Source: Pseudomonas sp. (GTDB lineage: Bacteria > Pseudomonadota > Gammaproteobacteria > Pseudomonadales > Pseudomonadaceae). From it: 41,039 bases of DNA. This document shows positions 7,944 through 16,711 of the stretch, piece after piece. The first letter of the stretch is position 1. Each line of letters opens with the position of its first letter. Both the position numbers and the translations under genes were made by a program. Location of the stretch: the NCBI GenBank assembly GCA_030603065.1, contig JAUVYN010000024.1, positions 1 through 41,039 of the forward strand. Direction: 5' to 3'. The notes below the pieces were generated by a model that saw only the letters and a program-made list of their open reading frames with translations, was not told where the DNA came from and searched no databases.

Positions 7944-8876
7944 TCAGCCTCGCCCGTGCGGACGCAGCAGATCCATGCCCGTGCCCAGCGGAATGATGCG
8001 GGTCGGATTGATGGTGTCGTGGCTGTAGTAATAATGAGTCTTGATGTGATCGAAATCGACCGTCTCGGCTATACCCGGCACCTGGTACAGTTCGCGCAGA
8101 TAGCCTGACAGGTGGCGGTAGTCTTCGATGCGCCGGACATTGCATTTGAAGTGTCCGTGATAGACCGGATCGAAGCGAACCAGCGTGGTGAACAGGCGCC
8201 AGTCCGCCTCGGTCAGCCGCTCCCCGGCCAGGTAACGTCGCTCCGCAAGCAGCCCCTCGACCCAGTCCAGGGCTTCGAACAGCTCGCGGCACGCCTTTTC
8301 ATAGACGTCCTGCGCAGTGGCAAAGCCAGCCTTGTACACGCCGTTGTTGATCTTGTCGTATACCCGCTCGTTGATACGGTCGATCTCTCCCCGCAGATCA
8401 TTGGGATAATAATCGTCGGTATTGCCGGTTAGATCGTTGAAGGCACTGTTGAACAGGCGAATCAGCTCGGACGATTCGTTATTGACGATGGTCTCTTCCC
8501 GGGTGTCCCAAAGGACCGGGACAGTCACCCGTCCGGTGTAGTCGGGTTTGGCTCTGGTGTACAACTGGTAATGACAGGTGAATCCGTAAAGCGGCTCGGG
8601 CGGGTCATAGGTCCAGCCCTTGTCGAGCATCGGTGCTTCTACCACGGTGACCGGAATATGTTCTTCCAACCCCTTGAGCCTCCGCATGATCAGCGTGCGG
8701 TGCGCCCAGGGACAGGCCAGCGAAACGTAGAGCCGGTAGCGTCCGGACTCCGGCGCAAATCGACCTCCCGTCTCGATCTTGTTGCGAAATCCGGCGTCTT
8801 CGCGTACAAAGGCGCCACCGGTACTCTTGGTGTCGTACCATTCATCATGCCAGGTACCCTCGATCAAGCGTCCCAT
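7944..8876 (-). CDS. yqjG: Glutathionyl-hydroquinone reductase (YqjG/ECM4-type GST)
   Basis: This encodes 310 aa of the Xi-class glutathione transferases. The active-site motif SLACPWAHRT has the catalytic Cys55. A C-terminal helical domain includes RYLAGERLTEADWRLFTTLVRFD, and YYYSHDTINPTRIIPLG is the conserved tail of this family. These enzymes reduce glutathionyl-hydroquinones to hydroquinones with glutathione, in the cytoplasm, protecting against quinone stress. GGGGGAA five bases before the ATG supports the start. It is divergent from deaD across a 136-base intergenic region. The 3' end abuts greB with no gap. Confidence 0.92.
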   Translation of the reverse strand: MGRLIEGTWHDEWYDTKSTGGAFVREDAGFRNKIETGGRFAPESGRYRLYVSLACPWAHRTLIMRRLKGLEEHIPVTVVEAPMLDKGWTYDPPEPLYGFTCHYQLYTRAKPDYTGRVTVPVLWDTREETIVNNESSELIRLFNSAFNDLTGNTDDYYPNDLRGEIDRINERVYDKINNGVYKAGFATAQDVYEKACRELFEALDWVEGLLAERRYLAGERLTEADWRLFTTLVRFDPVYHGHFKCNVRRIEDYRHLSGYLRELYQVPGIAETVDFDHIKTHYYYSHDTINPTRIIPLGTGMDLLRPHGRG

Positions 8877-8970
8877 GTAGTTCCCCCATGCTGTCCGTCA
8901 GCCGGCCATTGCCGAGCTGCTGAATGAGTGTACCGCCGAGAAATGTGCGGCAAGTTCAGAGCGGTAAGCG

Positions 8971-8976
8971 TATAAT
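8971..8976 (+). promoter_or_regulatory. Candidate -10 box of deaD
   Basis: TATAAT is a perfect consensus -10 hexamer, about 37 bases before the deaD start codon, in an A/T-rich patch. No recognisable -35 box is seen 16-18 bases upstream, so activator or other features may be needed. Confidence 0.45.
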
Positions 8977-9012
8977 ATTCGATCTTATTATTCCCCAAGG
9001 TTCACTTCCCGT

Positions 9013-10719
9013 ATGTCCGATACCGCTCCGGCGGCTCCGCAGTTCGCCGATCTCGGCTTGCCTGCACCGCTCCTCGAGGCCCTTAATGGCCTCGGATATG
9101 AAACACCCTCTCCCATTCAGGCCGAGGCCATTCCCACGCTGCTCGCCGGCAGCGACCTGCTTGGCCTGGCGCAGACCGGCACCGGCAAGACGGCTGCGTT
9201 CGCGCTGCCGGTGCTGGCAGGCATTGATGTATCCCTGCGCGCTACCCAGGCGCTGATCCTCACGCCCACCCGTGAGCTCGCCCTGCAGGTAGCCGAAGCG
9301 TTGCAGCGTTACGCCCAGCACATGCGCGGCTTTTCCGTGCTTGCGCTCTACGGCGGCTCGGCCTTCGCACCACAGTTCAAAGCGCTCGAGCGCGGTGCAC
9401 ATGTCGTGGTGGCAACGCCCGGCCGACTGACCGACCATATGCGTCGTGGCAGCATAAAGTTCGACAATATGCGCTTTCTGGTCCTCGACGAAGCGGACGA
9501 GATGCTCAAGATGGGCTTCGCCGATGACCTGGACGCAGTATTCGAGAAGGTTCCGGCGACCACCCAGAAGGCACTCTTCTCCGCGACCATGCCTCCAGGT
9601 GTGCGCACCGTAGCCCGCAAGCACATGCGTGAGCCGAAGGAAATCCGTCTGCACAGCGGAGTCAGCAGTAGCCTGGATACCATCACCCAGAAAGTCTGGG
9701 AGGTTTCCAACCACCACAAGCTCGATGCCATGACCCGTCTGCTCGAAGTCGAGCCAGTGGAAGCCATGATCGTGTTCGTGCGCACCAAGACCGCGAGCAT
9801 GGAGCTGGCCGAGCGCCTGGAGGCACGTGGGTTCGCCGCGGCGGCATTGAATGGTGATCTCAGCCAGCAGTTGCGTGAGCAGGTGGTCGACCGCCTCAAG
9901 CGCGGTCTGCTGGATATTGTGGTAGCGACCGATGTCGCAGCTCGCGGCCTGGACGTGGAACGCATCTCCCACGTACTGAACTACGATCTGCCGCACGACA
10001 GCGAGTCCTATGTGCACCGCATTGGCCGCACCGGCCGGGCCGGTCGGTCGGGCACCGCGATCCTGTTCGCCACCCCGCGGGAGCGTCGTCTGCTGCACGT
10101 CCTGGAAAAGGCCACCGGGCAGAAGATCGAAGCTCAGGCGCTGCCCAGCGCCGATGCGGTCCGCAGCGGCCGGCTGAACAAGCTCGCGTCACGACTCAAC
10201 GCCGCCCGGGACAATACTGGCGCACTGCATCAGCAACTGGTTCAGGACCTGCTCGAGCTCACTTCGATGGCCCCTGAGGAGCTTGCGGCCAGTCTGTTGG
10301 CGATTCTTCCAGGTGCCAAGACGCTGGTCGAACCGGTCAGCGACCTGCCGGTTGCGCCGCCGCGCCGCGAGCAGGCCGATGACCGCGACAGCGGCCTGGT
10401 TCGCTACAAGGTCCAGGGCGGACGCAGCAACAACCTGATGCCCAAGCCACTGGTGGAGGCTCTCGTCAAGCACGCTCGGCTGCAGCGCCAGCAGATCGGT
10501 CATATCAAGATGTTCACCGAGCACACCGGGGTCTATCTGCCTCCGCTGGACGAGGCGACACTGGGCCGTTTGGCCAACATCGAGATCAACGGTGTTGCGC
10601 TGCAGATTCGCGAATGGCCGCTCCCTCCGGGAGAAACCGATCGGCCGGCACGTCCCCGTGCTCCGCGCAAGGAATTCCCGAGCAAGCCGCGGGCACCCAG
10701 GCCTCCTCGCAGCGCCTGA
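9013..10719 (+). CDS. deaD: DEAD-box ATP-dependent RNA helicase (DeaD/CsdA type)
   Basis: This encodes 568 aa. The Q motif ([10 protein letters not shown]...Q36), motif I AQTGTGKT (53-60), PTRELA, motif II DEAD (159-162), motif III SAT (190-192), [11 protein letters not shown] and motif [10 protein letters not shown] (335-342) are all present. The C-terminal part (about 405-545) fits a DeaD/DbpA-type RNA-binding domain ([22 protein letters not shown] ... LPPLDEA), and a basic proline-rich tail follows. Such helicases act in ribosome assembly and mRNA unwinding at low temperature. The leader after the TATAAT box is short, without the long cold-shock 5' UTR seen for E. coli csdA. tatD follows with a gap of only two bases. 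Confidence 0.93.
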   Translation: MSDTAPAAPQFADLGLPAPLLEALNGLGYETPSPIQAEAIPTLLAGSDLLGLAQTGTGKTAAFALPVLAGIDVSLRATQALILTPTRELALQVAEALQRYAQHMRGFSVLALYGGSAFAPQFKALERGAHVVVATPGRLTDHMRRGSIKFDNMRFLVLDEADEMLKMGFADDLDAVFEKVPATTQKALFSATMPPGVRTVARKHMREPKEIRLHSGVSSSLDTITQKVWEVSNHHKLDAMTRLLEVEPVEAMIVFVRTKTASMELAERLEARGFAAAALNGDLSQQLREQVVDRLKRGLLDIVVATDVAARGLDVERISHVLNYDLPHDSESYVHRIGRTGRAGRSGTAILFATPRERRLLHVLEKATGQKIEAQALPSADAVRSGRLNKLASRLNAARDNTGALHQQLVQDLLELTSMAPEELAASLLAILPGAKTLVEPVSDLPVAPPRREQADDRDSGLVRYKVQGGRSNNLMPKPLVEALVKHARLQRQQIGHIKMFTEHTGVYLPPLDEATLGRLANIEINGVALQIREWPLPPGETDRPARPRAPRKEFPSKPRAPRPPRSA

Positions 10720-10721
10720 TC

Positions 10722-11525
10722 ATGGGCAGGGAACTGATCGATATCGGCGTCAATCTGACTGACGCCGCTTTTGATAGGGACCGTGATGCTGTCCTCGAGC
10801 GGGCCTGGGCAGCGGGTATCAGTCACATGGTACTTACTGCCACCTCGCTCGAAGGCTGTCAGGCCGTGCAAGAGCTTTGCGCGGCCGACCCGCTCCGGCT
10901 GTCCTGCACTGCCGGGATACACCCCCATGAAGCCAGACACTGGTCGAATGCTTCTTCCAATGAGTTGCGAAGCTTTGCCAAGCACTCGACGGTGCGTGCA
11001 ATAGGTGAATGCGGGCTGGACTTCAACCGTGACTTTTCCCCGCGCCCACAACAAGTCCACTGCCTCGAAGAACAACTGGCCCTGGCTGCGGAGACCGGCC
11101 TGCCGGTATTTCTGCACGAACGCGACGCCAGTGAGCGAATGCTGGAAATCCTGCGGGAATATCGCGACCACCTGAGCCGCGCAGTAGTGCACTGCTTCAC
11201 CGGCGAGCGCCAGGCCCTCTACGGCTACCTCGATCTGGATCTGCACATAGGCATAACCGGCTGGGTTTGCGACGAGCGAAGGGGAACCGTGCTGCAGACC
11301 CTGGTCCGGGACATTCCCGGCAGCCGGCTGATGCTCGAAACCGACGCGCCCTGGCTGCTTCCGCGCAGCATGACTCCGCGCCCGCGCAACCGGCGCAACG
11401 AACCGGCTTTCCTGCCCGAGGTCGCCCGCATGGTTGCAAGCTGTCGGGGCGAAACGGTCGAACAGCTCGCCGCGACCAGCACCGCAACGGCCCGCAACTT
11501 CTTCGACCTGCCGTCCACTTCCTGA
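10722..11525 (+). CDS. tatD: TatD-family metal-dependent deoxyribonuclease
   Basis: This encodes 267 aa of the amidohydrolase-like TatD family. The start DIGVNLTD, then [36 protein letters not shown] and LETDAPWL supply the conserved His, Glu and Asp metal ligands. The E. coli enzyme is a 3'-5' exonuclease on DNA and RNA linked to DNA repair under peroxide stress. The HERDA in place of the more common HxRxA shape and overall length place it with TatD proper more than YcfH/YjjV, but paralogue assignment is not certain. The ATG at 10722 comes two bases after the deaD stop without a clear ribosome site, so it is probably translated by coupling. Confidence 0.88.
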   Translation: MGRELIDIGVNLTDAAFDRDRDAVLERAWAAGISHMVLTATSLEGCQAVQELCAADPLRLSCTAGIHPHEARHWSNASSNELRSFAKHSTVRAIGECGLDFNRDFSPRPQQVHCLEEQLALAAETGLPVFLHERDASERMLEILREYRDHLSRAVVHCFTGERQALYGYLDLDLHIGITGWVCDERRGTVLQTLVRDIPGSRLMLETDAPWLLPRSMTPRPRNRRNEPAFLPEVARMVASCRGETVEQLAATSTATARNFFDLPSTS

Positions 11526-11536
11526 TGGGCTATAGT

Positions 11537-11559
11537 GGTTCCTGACACTGCCAGGAACC
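11537..11559 (+). promoter_or_regulatory. Hairpin enclosing the ribosome-binding site of the Cache gene
   Basis: Arms GGTTCCTG (11537-11544) and CAGGAACC (11552-11559) pair perfectly around ACACTGC. The second arm holds the AGGA that serves the ATG at 11564. The hairpin could lower initiation or mark the 3' end of tatD; there is no T run. Confidence 0.5.
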
Positions 11560-11563
11560 CAGC

Positions 11564-12691
11564 ATGCGCAGCCGCTCCCAGCACGACTCCGGGCCTCCGT
11601 TCCCCTGGATCTTCATCCTTGCCTGTACCGCCCTGCTCGTCCTGGGCAACGCGCTACTGGCGCTCCATCACCATCAACAGCACACCCGCATCATCATCGC
11701 CTCCAGCGAAACACTGTTCGCCACCATCGCCCAGCGGGTCCAGCAGAATCTCTCGAGCCTCTACCGTGGACCGGCCCAGGCCCTTAACCTGCTGGCGCAT
11801 GATCCGATCGACCGGGCCAACACCCTTGAGCGCAGGCTCGCCTACCTTGACAAGCTGACCCAGGTGCTCGTCGAGCTGCCCCACCTGGATGCCGTTTATC
11901 TGAGCTGGCCGAACGGCGACTTCATGCTGGTTCGGCCGCTTCTGGAAAGCGACATACGTGAGCGCTTCGATGCCCCCGAACCCGCCAGCTGGATGGTCTG
12001 GCATATCGGGAGCCTGGCCGGACAGCGAGAATCCGAATACCGCTTCTACGATCCATCGTTGCGGTTGGTAAAAGCTCGCCAGGTCAATGCCGGCCACTTT
12101 GACGCCCGAGAACAGGACTGGTATCGGATGGCCCAGCAGAGCCCCCGACCGGTCCTCGCCCCGCCCTATCTATTTCACTCCACCAGCGAATTCGGCATCA
12201 GCGTGGCCCGGGCGGCGGAGTCGGGAGTCGTGCTGGGTGCCGATATCACCCTGCAGCGGTTGTCCGCGGCCCTGGCCGGACACGGTCTGACACCCTCCTC
12301 CGAGCTACTGCTATACGATTCCGAAGGCACCGTGGTCGCGTATCGGGACGCCAGACGCATCAAGAGCCCGACCCATGTAACTGCGCTGCGTCTACCGGGC
12401 TTTCAGGAGCTTGGTAGCACCCTTATTGCACGCCTCGCCGAAGATGGCTATGAAACCGAACGCCAGACCAGTCTGGTGCTGGAGGGGCAACGCTGGCTGG
12501 TGCTGCAGCAGCGGCTGAATCTGCCCAGTCTCTCAGGCATTTTCCTCGGGGTGATGGTCCCGGAGGCAGAGCTGCTCGTGACGGCTCGAAGCCTGCACCA
12601 CCGCAGTCTTCTGACCGGTGTTCTGGGCAGTCTACTGCTGATTCCTCTGTTCTGGCTCATCGCCCGCTGGACCCTGCAGCGCAAGCTCTAG
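11564..12691 (+). CDS. Membrane protein with an extracytoplasmic Cache domain and no output domain
   Basis: This encodes 375 aa. A transmembrane helix at about 15-36 is followed by a 310-residue periplasmic part and a second helix at about 350-370, after which the protein ends within six residues (WTLQRKL). The periplasmic part has the double-Cache pattern: VKARQVNAGHFDAREQDWYRMAQ followed by PYLFHSTSEFGISVARA and VLGADITLQRLSAAL, the usual ligand-binding fold of chemoreceptors, GGDEF and HD-GYP sensors. No HAMP, kinase, cyclase or methyl-accepting domain follows in this or another frame before dacB. It may be a truncated sensor, or a partner of a separate output protein. It lies 38 bases downstream of tatD. 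I do not recognise it by name. Confidence 0.75.
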   Translation: MRSRSQHDSGPPFPWIFILACTALLVLGNALLALHHHQQHTRIIIASSETLFATIAQRVQQNLSSLYRGPAQALNLLAHDPIDRANTLERRLAYLDKLTQVLVELPHLDAVYLSWPNGDFMLVRPLLESDIRERFDAPEPASWMVWHIGSLAGQRESEYRFYDPSLRLVKARQVNAGHFDAREQDWYRMAQQSPRPVLAPPYLFHSTSEFGISVARAAESGVVLGADITLQRLSAALAGHGLTPSSELLLYDSEGTVVAYRDARRIKSPTHVTALRLPGFQELGSTLIARLAEDGYETERQTSLVLEGQRWLVLQQRLNLPSLSGIFLGVMVPEAELLVTARSLHHRSLLTGVLGSLLLIPLFWLIARWTLQRKL

Positions 12692-12775
12692 AATGGCCGC
12701 CCAGGGAAATTGCAACCGCCAATCGCCCGCCACTTGGCGGCCGCTCGGATTTCAGCAATGATGGGCGGAACAACA

Positions 12776-12797
12776 AGCCGGAGCCAGGCTCCGGGCT
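12776..12797 (+). terminator. GC-rich hairpin after the Cache gene
   Basis: AGCCGGAG (12776-12783) can pair with CTCCGGGCT (12789-12797) with one bulged G, closing on CCAGG. There is no T run. It may be a weak terminator for the upstream gene or a structure in the dacB leader. Confidence 0.3.
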
Positions 12798-12811
12798 TCC
12801 CTGATCAGGGA
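12798..12811. promoter_or_regulatory. Perfect 14-bp palindrome upstream of dacB
   Basis: TCCCTGATCAGGGA is a perfect 14-base palindrome lying 47 bases before the dacB start codon. Its position and symmetry suit a dimeric transcription-factor site, but I do not recognise a known operator. It follows the GC hairpin immediately. Confidence 0.3.
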
Positions 12812-12858
12812 TAGGGAAAGACTGCCAGCTGTCGTCGCTTCCAGGAGTAACACCCGCA

Positions 12859-14331
12859 ATGCTCAATTCCATCAAATTTTCGCTTCGCTGCCTGCTGCCG
12901 GTTCTTGGTGTCGCCCTAGCCTCTGCACCGGCACTCGCGGTGGATGCCGGCAAGCTGCCGGCCCAGGTCAGCTCCGCGCTCGCCAACGCCCGCATCCCCG
13001 CCGAATCCTTTTCGCTGGCGGTTATACCGCTGGAGAACCAGGGCATGGCGCAGTTCGTCAATGCCGATCAGGTGTTCAACCCGGCGTCGACCATGAAACT
13101 GGTAACCACCTACGCCGCACTCGAAATTCTGGGGCCGACCTATCAATGGCAAACGACGCTGCTCGGTACCGGGCCGGTACGCAACGGCACATTGCAGGGC
13201 GATCTGGTATTTCGGTCCAGCGGAGACCCCAAGCTGACCCTCGAACGCATGCTCCTTCTGCTGCGGGATCTGCGGGCGGCCGGAGTGCGTGACATCCAGG
13301 GTGACCTGGTACTGGTACCCGCCGACATGCGCATGCCCCTAGATGCGCCAGTCTTCCGTGACGATGGCGGTGACCATACCAAGCCCTTCCTGGTCCCACC
13401 GGACCCACTCCTGAGCAACCTGAAACTGCTGACCCTGAGCAGTTTCGCCGAGGGTGAACGCGTACGCATTCATCTCGAGCCCGCGTTGCCTGAAGTGCGC
13501 ATCGACAATCAGCTCAAGGTACTGCCGCCGGTCCGTTCCTGCCCCTGGCCGAACGTGGCCTACTCGGTACGCGACAACGGTACCGATGCCCAGATCACCT
13601 TGACCGGCGCGCTGCATGAGGGCTGTTCCGCCCAGCGCTACCTTTCGGTGCTCAATGCCGACGTCTACACCGGAAGCCTGATCCGGACACTCTGGCAGGA
13701 GATGGGGGGCAGCATCAGCGGTGGCACCCGAATCGGTACCGTTCCCAGTGGCGCCCGTCAACTGGCCCGCAATACCTCGCCTGACCTTGTGGCAGTGGTG
13801 CGCGACATCAACAAGTTCTCCAACAACACCATGGCACGGCAGCTGTTTCTGACCATCGGCATGGAGCGCCGGGGAGCAGGCGATGCGGACGACCACAAGG
13901 CTGCCACCCGAGTGATCAACCAGTGGCTGGCCGACAAGGGCATCGAGCCCACAGGGCTGGTTCTGGACAACGGCTCGGGACTGTCACGAATCGAGCGCAT
14001 GACCGCCCGCGACCTGGCCACGCTGATGCAGAAGGCATGGCAGAGCCCCTACGCTTACGAATTCGTGTCGTCCATGCCGATTGCGGCCAAGGACGGTACC
14101 ATGCGCCGCCGCCTGCGCAACACGCCGGTAGCAGGCCAGGCGCATATCAAGACGGGATCCTTGAGCGGGGTGCGGGCAATTTCGGGCATCACGCGGGATG
14201 CCAACGGACAGAGCTGGGCCGTGGCCGTAATCGTCAACCATCCTGCCGCTGGCGGCAGTCGTGAGGCCATGGATCTGGTGCTGCGCGACGTCTATCGCCG
14301 CGCGCCCACCGAAATAGCCACCAGCCGCTGA
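12859..14331 (+). CDS. dacB: D-alanyl-D-alanine carboxypeptidase/endopeptidase (PBP4)
   Basis: This encodes 490 aa of the S13 peptidase family (class C penicillin-binding protein). The signal peptide ends near ALA-V at residues 27-28. The three active-site motifs are present: STMK (Ser77 nucleophile, Lys80), SNN (321-323) and KTG (431-433). The 200-residue insert between the first two motifs is typical of DacB. It trims pentapeptides and cleaves crosslinks in periplasmic peptidoglycan, and in Pseudomonas loss of PBP4 is known to raise AmpC beta-lactamase expression. AGGAG precedes the ATG by about 11 bases. The gene ends 35 bases before the convergent rlmKL stop. Confidence 0.94.
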   Translation: MLNSIKFSLRCLLPVLGVALASAPALAVDAGKLPAQVSSALANARIPAESFSLAVIPLENQGMAQFVNADQVFNPASTMKLVTTYAALEILGPTYQWQTTLLGTGPVRNGTLQGDLVFRSSGDPKLTLERMLLLLRDLRAAGVRDIQGDLVLVPADMRMPLDAPVFRDDGGDHTKPFLVPPDPLLSNLKLLTLSSFAEGERVRIHLEPALPEVRIDNQLKVLPPVRSCPWPNVAYSVRDNGTDAQITLTGALHEGCSAQRYLSVLNADVYTGSLIRTLWQEMGGSISGGTRIGTVPSGARQLARNTSPDLVAVVRDINKFSNNTMARQLFLTIGMERRGAGDADDHKAATRVINQWLADKGIEPTGLVLDNGSGLSRIERMTARDLATLMQKAWQSPYAYEFVSSMPIAAKDGTMRRRLRNTPVAGQAHIKTGSLSGVRAISGITRDANGQSWAVAVIVNHPAAGGSREAMDLVLRDVYRRAPTEIATSR

Positions 14332-14366
14332 GCTGCGCGCCCGTTTTACCGCGGGCGCGACCCCTT

Positions 14367-16571
14367 TTAGCCGTGGGTAATGCGCCAACTGCGATGGATG
14401 CGCGTGTTGCGCTGAAAGTCACGGTCGATGGTTTGCGCTGAGATGTCAGTCACCGCGTAACGTTGCTCCACTGACGCATCCATCCGGAATCGGCGGAAAT
14501 TGTTGGAAAAATACAGCGTTCCACCCCGTGCCAAGCGGGCCATGGCCAGCTCTATCAGGCGCGCATGGTCACGCTGCACGTCGAACACATCGTCGAGGCG
14601 CTTGGAGTTGGAAAAGGTCGGCGGGTCGATGAAGATCAGATCGTACTCGCCGCTGTCCGCTTCGAGCCACTGCATCACATCTGCCTGGACCAGTTGGTGC
14701 AGGTCGGACAGACCATTGAGCGAGAGGTTGCGTCTAGCCCAGTCCAGATAGGTGCGGGAAAGGTCCACGCTGGTGGTACGCCGCGCGCCGCCAACTGCGG
14801 CATGCACCGTGGCGCTGGCGGTGTAGCAGAACAGATTGAGGAAACGCTTGCCGCTCGCCTCTGCAGCCAGGCGCAATCGCATGGGTCGGTGATCAAGGAA
14901 GAGCCCGGTATCCAGGTAGTCGGTGAGGTTAACCAGCAACTTGACCTGCCCTTCCCTTACCGTCAGGAACTCTCCGCGCCTGTCCATCCGCTGATACTGC
15001 TGCTTGCCGGTCTGGCGCTGGCGCTGCTTCAGCACAATACGTTCGGCCGGTACCTTGAGCGTACCGGGAAGCGCCGCGAGCACGTCCTGCAGTCTAGCCT
15101 GGGCCTTCTCTTCGTCCACCGAGGCAGGTGCCACGTATTCCTGCACGTGTACCCAGTCTTCGTAGATGTCGATGGCGACGGCGTATTCGGGCATGTCCGC
15201 GTCATACAACCGATAGCAACCGATGTCGTTCTGGCGTGCCCATTTGCCAAGCGCCTTGAGGTTCTTTGTCAGGCGGTTGGCGAACATCTGCGCGGACTCG
15301 CTCAGGCGCGCAGGCGCCGCCTCGATCGCGGGTGCCGGGCTACCGCCTTGCGATTCCTGCTCCGCAGCCTTGTTGCGCTGTGCCCCTGCGCCCGTCACGA
15401 AGCGCTCGGGCGTGAGTTCCATGAGCAGCAGCTTGCACGGCAGGGCTCCGTTGTACAGGGCGTACTGGCGGTGGCTACGGATACCCATGCGCTTACCCAG
15501 TTCCGGATCGCCGGTGAAGATGGCTGCATCCCAGCCGGTACATTCGCTGCGCAGCACTTCGCCGAGTTTCTGATACAGGTAGACCAGGCTGGCGGTATCA
15601 CCGAGGCGTTCGCCATAGGGCGGGTTACATACGATCAGACCCTTCTGGCCGCGGTCCGGATGGGGTGCAAAGCTGGCCAGTTCTCCCTGATAAACCTTGA
15701 CCCAGTCGCCCAGTCCCGCACGCTGAATGTTGTTGCGCAGCGGCTGCAGCAGGCGAGGATCCGCCTCGTAGCCTCGTATCCACAGGGGAGGCCTGGCCAG
15801 CCCGTGACGGGCACGGCTGGCTGCCTCGATGCGCAGCGGGTCCCAGAGCTCGGGCCGATGACCGAGCCAGGCGCTGAACCCCCAGTGCTGGCGCTGCAGG
15901 TTCGGTGCGACATCCGCGGCCATCAGCGCCGCTTCGACCAGAAATGTGCCCGAGCCACACATCGGGTCAGCCAGCGCCTCGCCTGCCTCCGCACGCTGCG
16001 GCCAGTCGGCCCGGATCAGAATGGCCGCGGCCAGGTTTTCCTTGAGCGGCGCAGCGCCCTGCTGCAGACGGTAGCCCCGCTGGTGCAGGCTCGCGCCGGA
16101 CAGATCGATGGCGATCTGCGCTTCATTGCTGCGGCAGAACACATTGATGCGCAGGTCCGGCTGCGCGCGGTCGACCGACGGCCGCGTACCGTCAGGCTGA
16201 CGCAGCGCATCGACCACCGCATCCTTGACCTTTAGCGCGCCGAAGTGGGTATTGTCCACGCCCGGCAGCACTCCGGTGAAATCGACCGCCAGACTGCCAT
16301 TCGGGCGCAGGTGGGTCGCCCAGTCTATCGCAGCGACTCCGTCATACAGGGCTGTGGCATCGGTAGCCGGGAAACGCGCGAGTACCAGCAACACCCGGTT
16401 GGCCAACCTTGACCACAGACATAGCCGATAACCCAGCGCAAGGTCGCCGCGCAGGCGCACCCCGGCTACGGTCTCGCGGGCATCCTCCGCGCCCAGCGAC
16501 CTGACCTCGTCCAGGAGAAGCCCTTCAAGTCCGCGGGGGCAGCTTACAAAGAGTTCAACTGTGTCGTGCAT
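14367..16571 (-). CDS. rlmL: Bifunctional 23S rRNA methyltransferase RlmKL (m2G2445 / m7G2069)
   Basis: This encodes 734 aa. The N-terminal THUMP domain (about 45-165) is followed by the RlmL methyltransferase with DPMCGSGTF (202-210) and the catalytic NPPYGERLGD (316-325). The C-terminal RlmK half has a SAM-binding LNLFCYTASATV and DPPTFSNSKR starting at residue 649. The two activities modify G2445 and G2069 of 23S rRNA during 50S assembly. The ORF stays open for 48 codons upstream, but the homologous start is MHDTVELFVSCP at 16571, preceded by GGGAAA; the upstream part crosses a hairpin and the rmf control region. It diverges from rmf. Confidence 0.93.
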   Translation of the reverse strand: MHDTVELFVSCPRGLEGLLLDEVRSLGAEDARETVAGVRLRGDLALGYRLCLWSRLANRVLLVLARFPATDATALYDGVAAIDWATHLRPNGSLAVDFTGVLPGVDNTHFGALKVKDAVVDALRQPDGTRPSVDRAQPDLRINVFCRSNEAQIAIDLSGASLHQRGYRLQQGAAPLKENLAAAILIRADWPQRAEAGEALADPMCGSGTFLVEAALMAADVAPNLQRQHWGFSAWLGHRPELWDPLRIEAASRARHGLARPPLWIRGYEADPRLLQPLRNNIQRAGLGDWVKVYQGELASFAPHPDRGQKGLIVCNPPYGERLGDTASLVYLYQKLGEVLRSECTGWDAAIFTGDPELGKRMGIRSHRQYALYNGALPCKLLLMELTPERFVTGAGAQRNKAAEQESQGGSPAPAIEAAPARLSESAQMFANRLTKNLKALGKWARQNDIGCYRLYDADMPEYAVAIDIYEDWVHVQEYVAPASVDEEKAQARLQDVLAALPGTLKVPAERIVLKQRQRQTGKQQYQRMDRRGEFLTVREGQVKLLVNLTDYLDTGLFLDHRPMRLRLAAEASGKRFLNLFCYTASATVHAAVGGARRTTSVDLSRTYLDWARRNLSLNGLSDLHQLVQADVMQWLEADSGEYDLIFIDPPTFSNSKRLDDVFDVQRDHARLIELAMARLARGGTLYFSNNFRRFRMDASVEQRYAVTDISAQTIDRDFQRNTRIHRSWRITHG

Positions 16572-16601
16572 TTCATTGATTTCCCGATTTTTTTCGCTTA
16601 G

Positions 16602-16634
16602 CCACCGCAACTGCCTTTTAAAAAATTGCGGTGG
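16602..16634 (-). promoter_or_regulatory. Inverted repeat in the rlmKL leader
   Basis: CCACCGCAA (16602-16610) and TTGCGGTGG (16626-16634) are perfect inverted arms around a 15-base A/T-rich loop. The dyad lies 31-63 bases before the rlmKL start. No T run follows it in the direction of either gene's transcription, so a terminator is unlikely; an operator or mRNA structure is possible. Confidence 0.4.
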
Positions 16635-16711
16635 TATGCCAATTGATTCTTTGGCCTGGACGCACCCCTTAGGGTACAACACAGGTATTGATCGTGCGCC
16701 GCGATAACCAG

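Noticed and set aside
8956-10098. Minus-strand open frame of 380 codons opposite deaD
   Set aside because: It overlaps the full set of helicase motifs on the other strand and also the deaD promoter region; no family similarity is seen.
14565-16235. Open frame of 556 codons on the plus strand opposite rlmKL
   Set aside because: Antisense to a gene with complete methyltransferase motifs; the translation shows no recognisable fold or membrane pattern.
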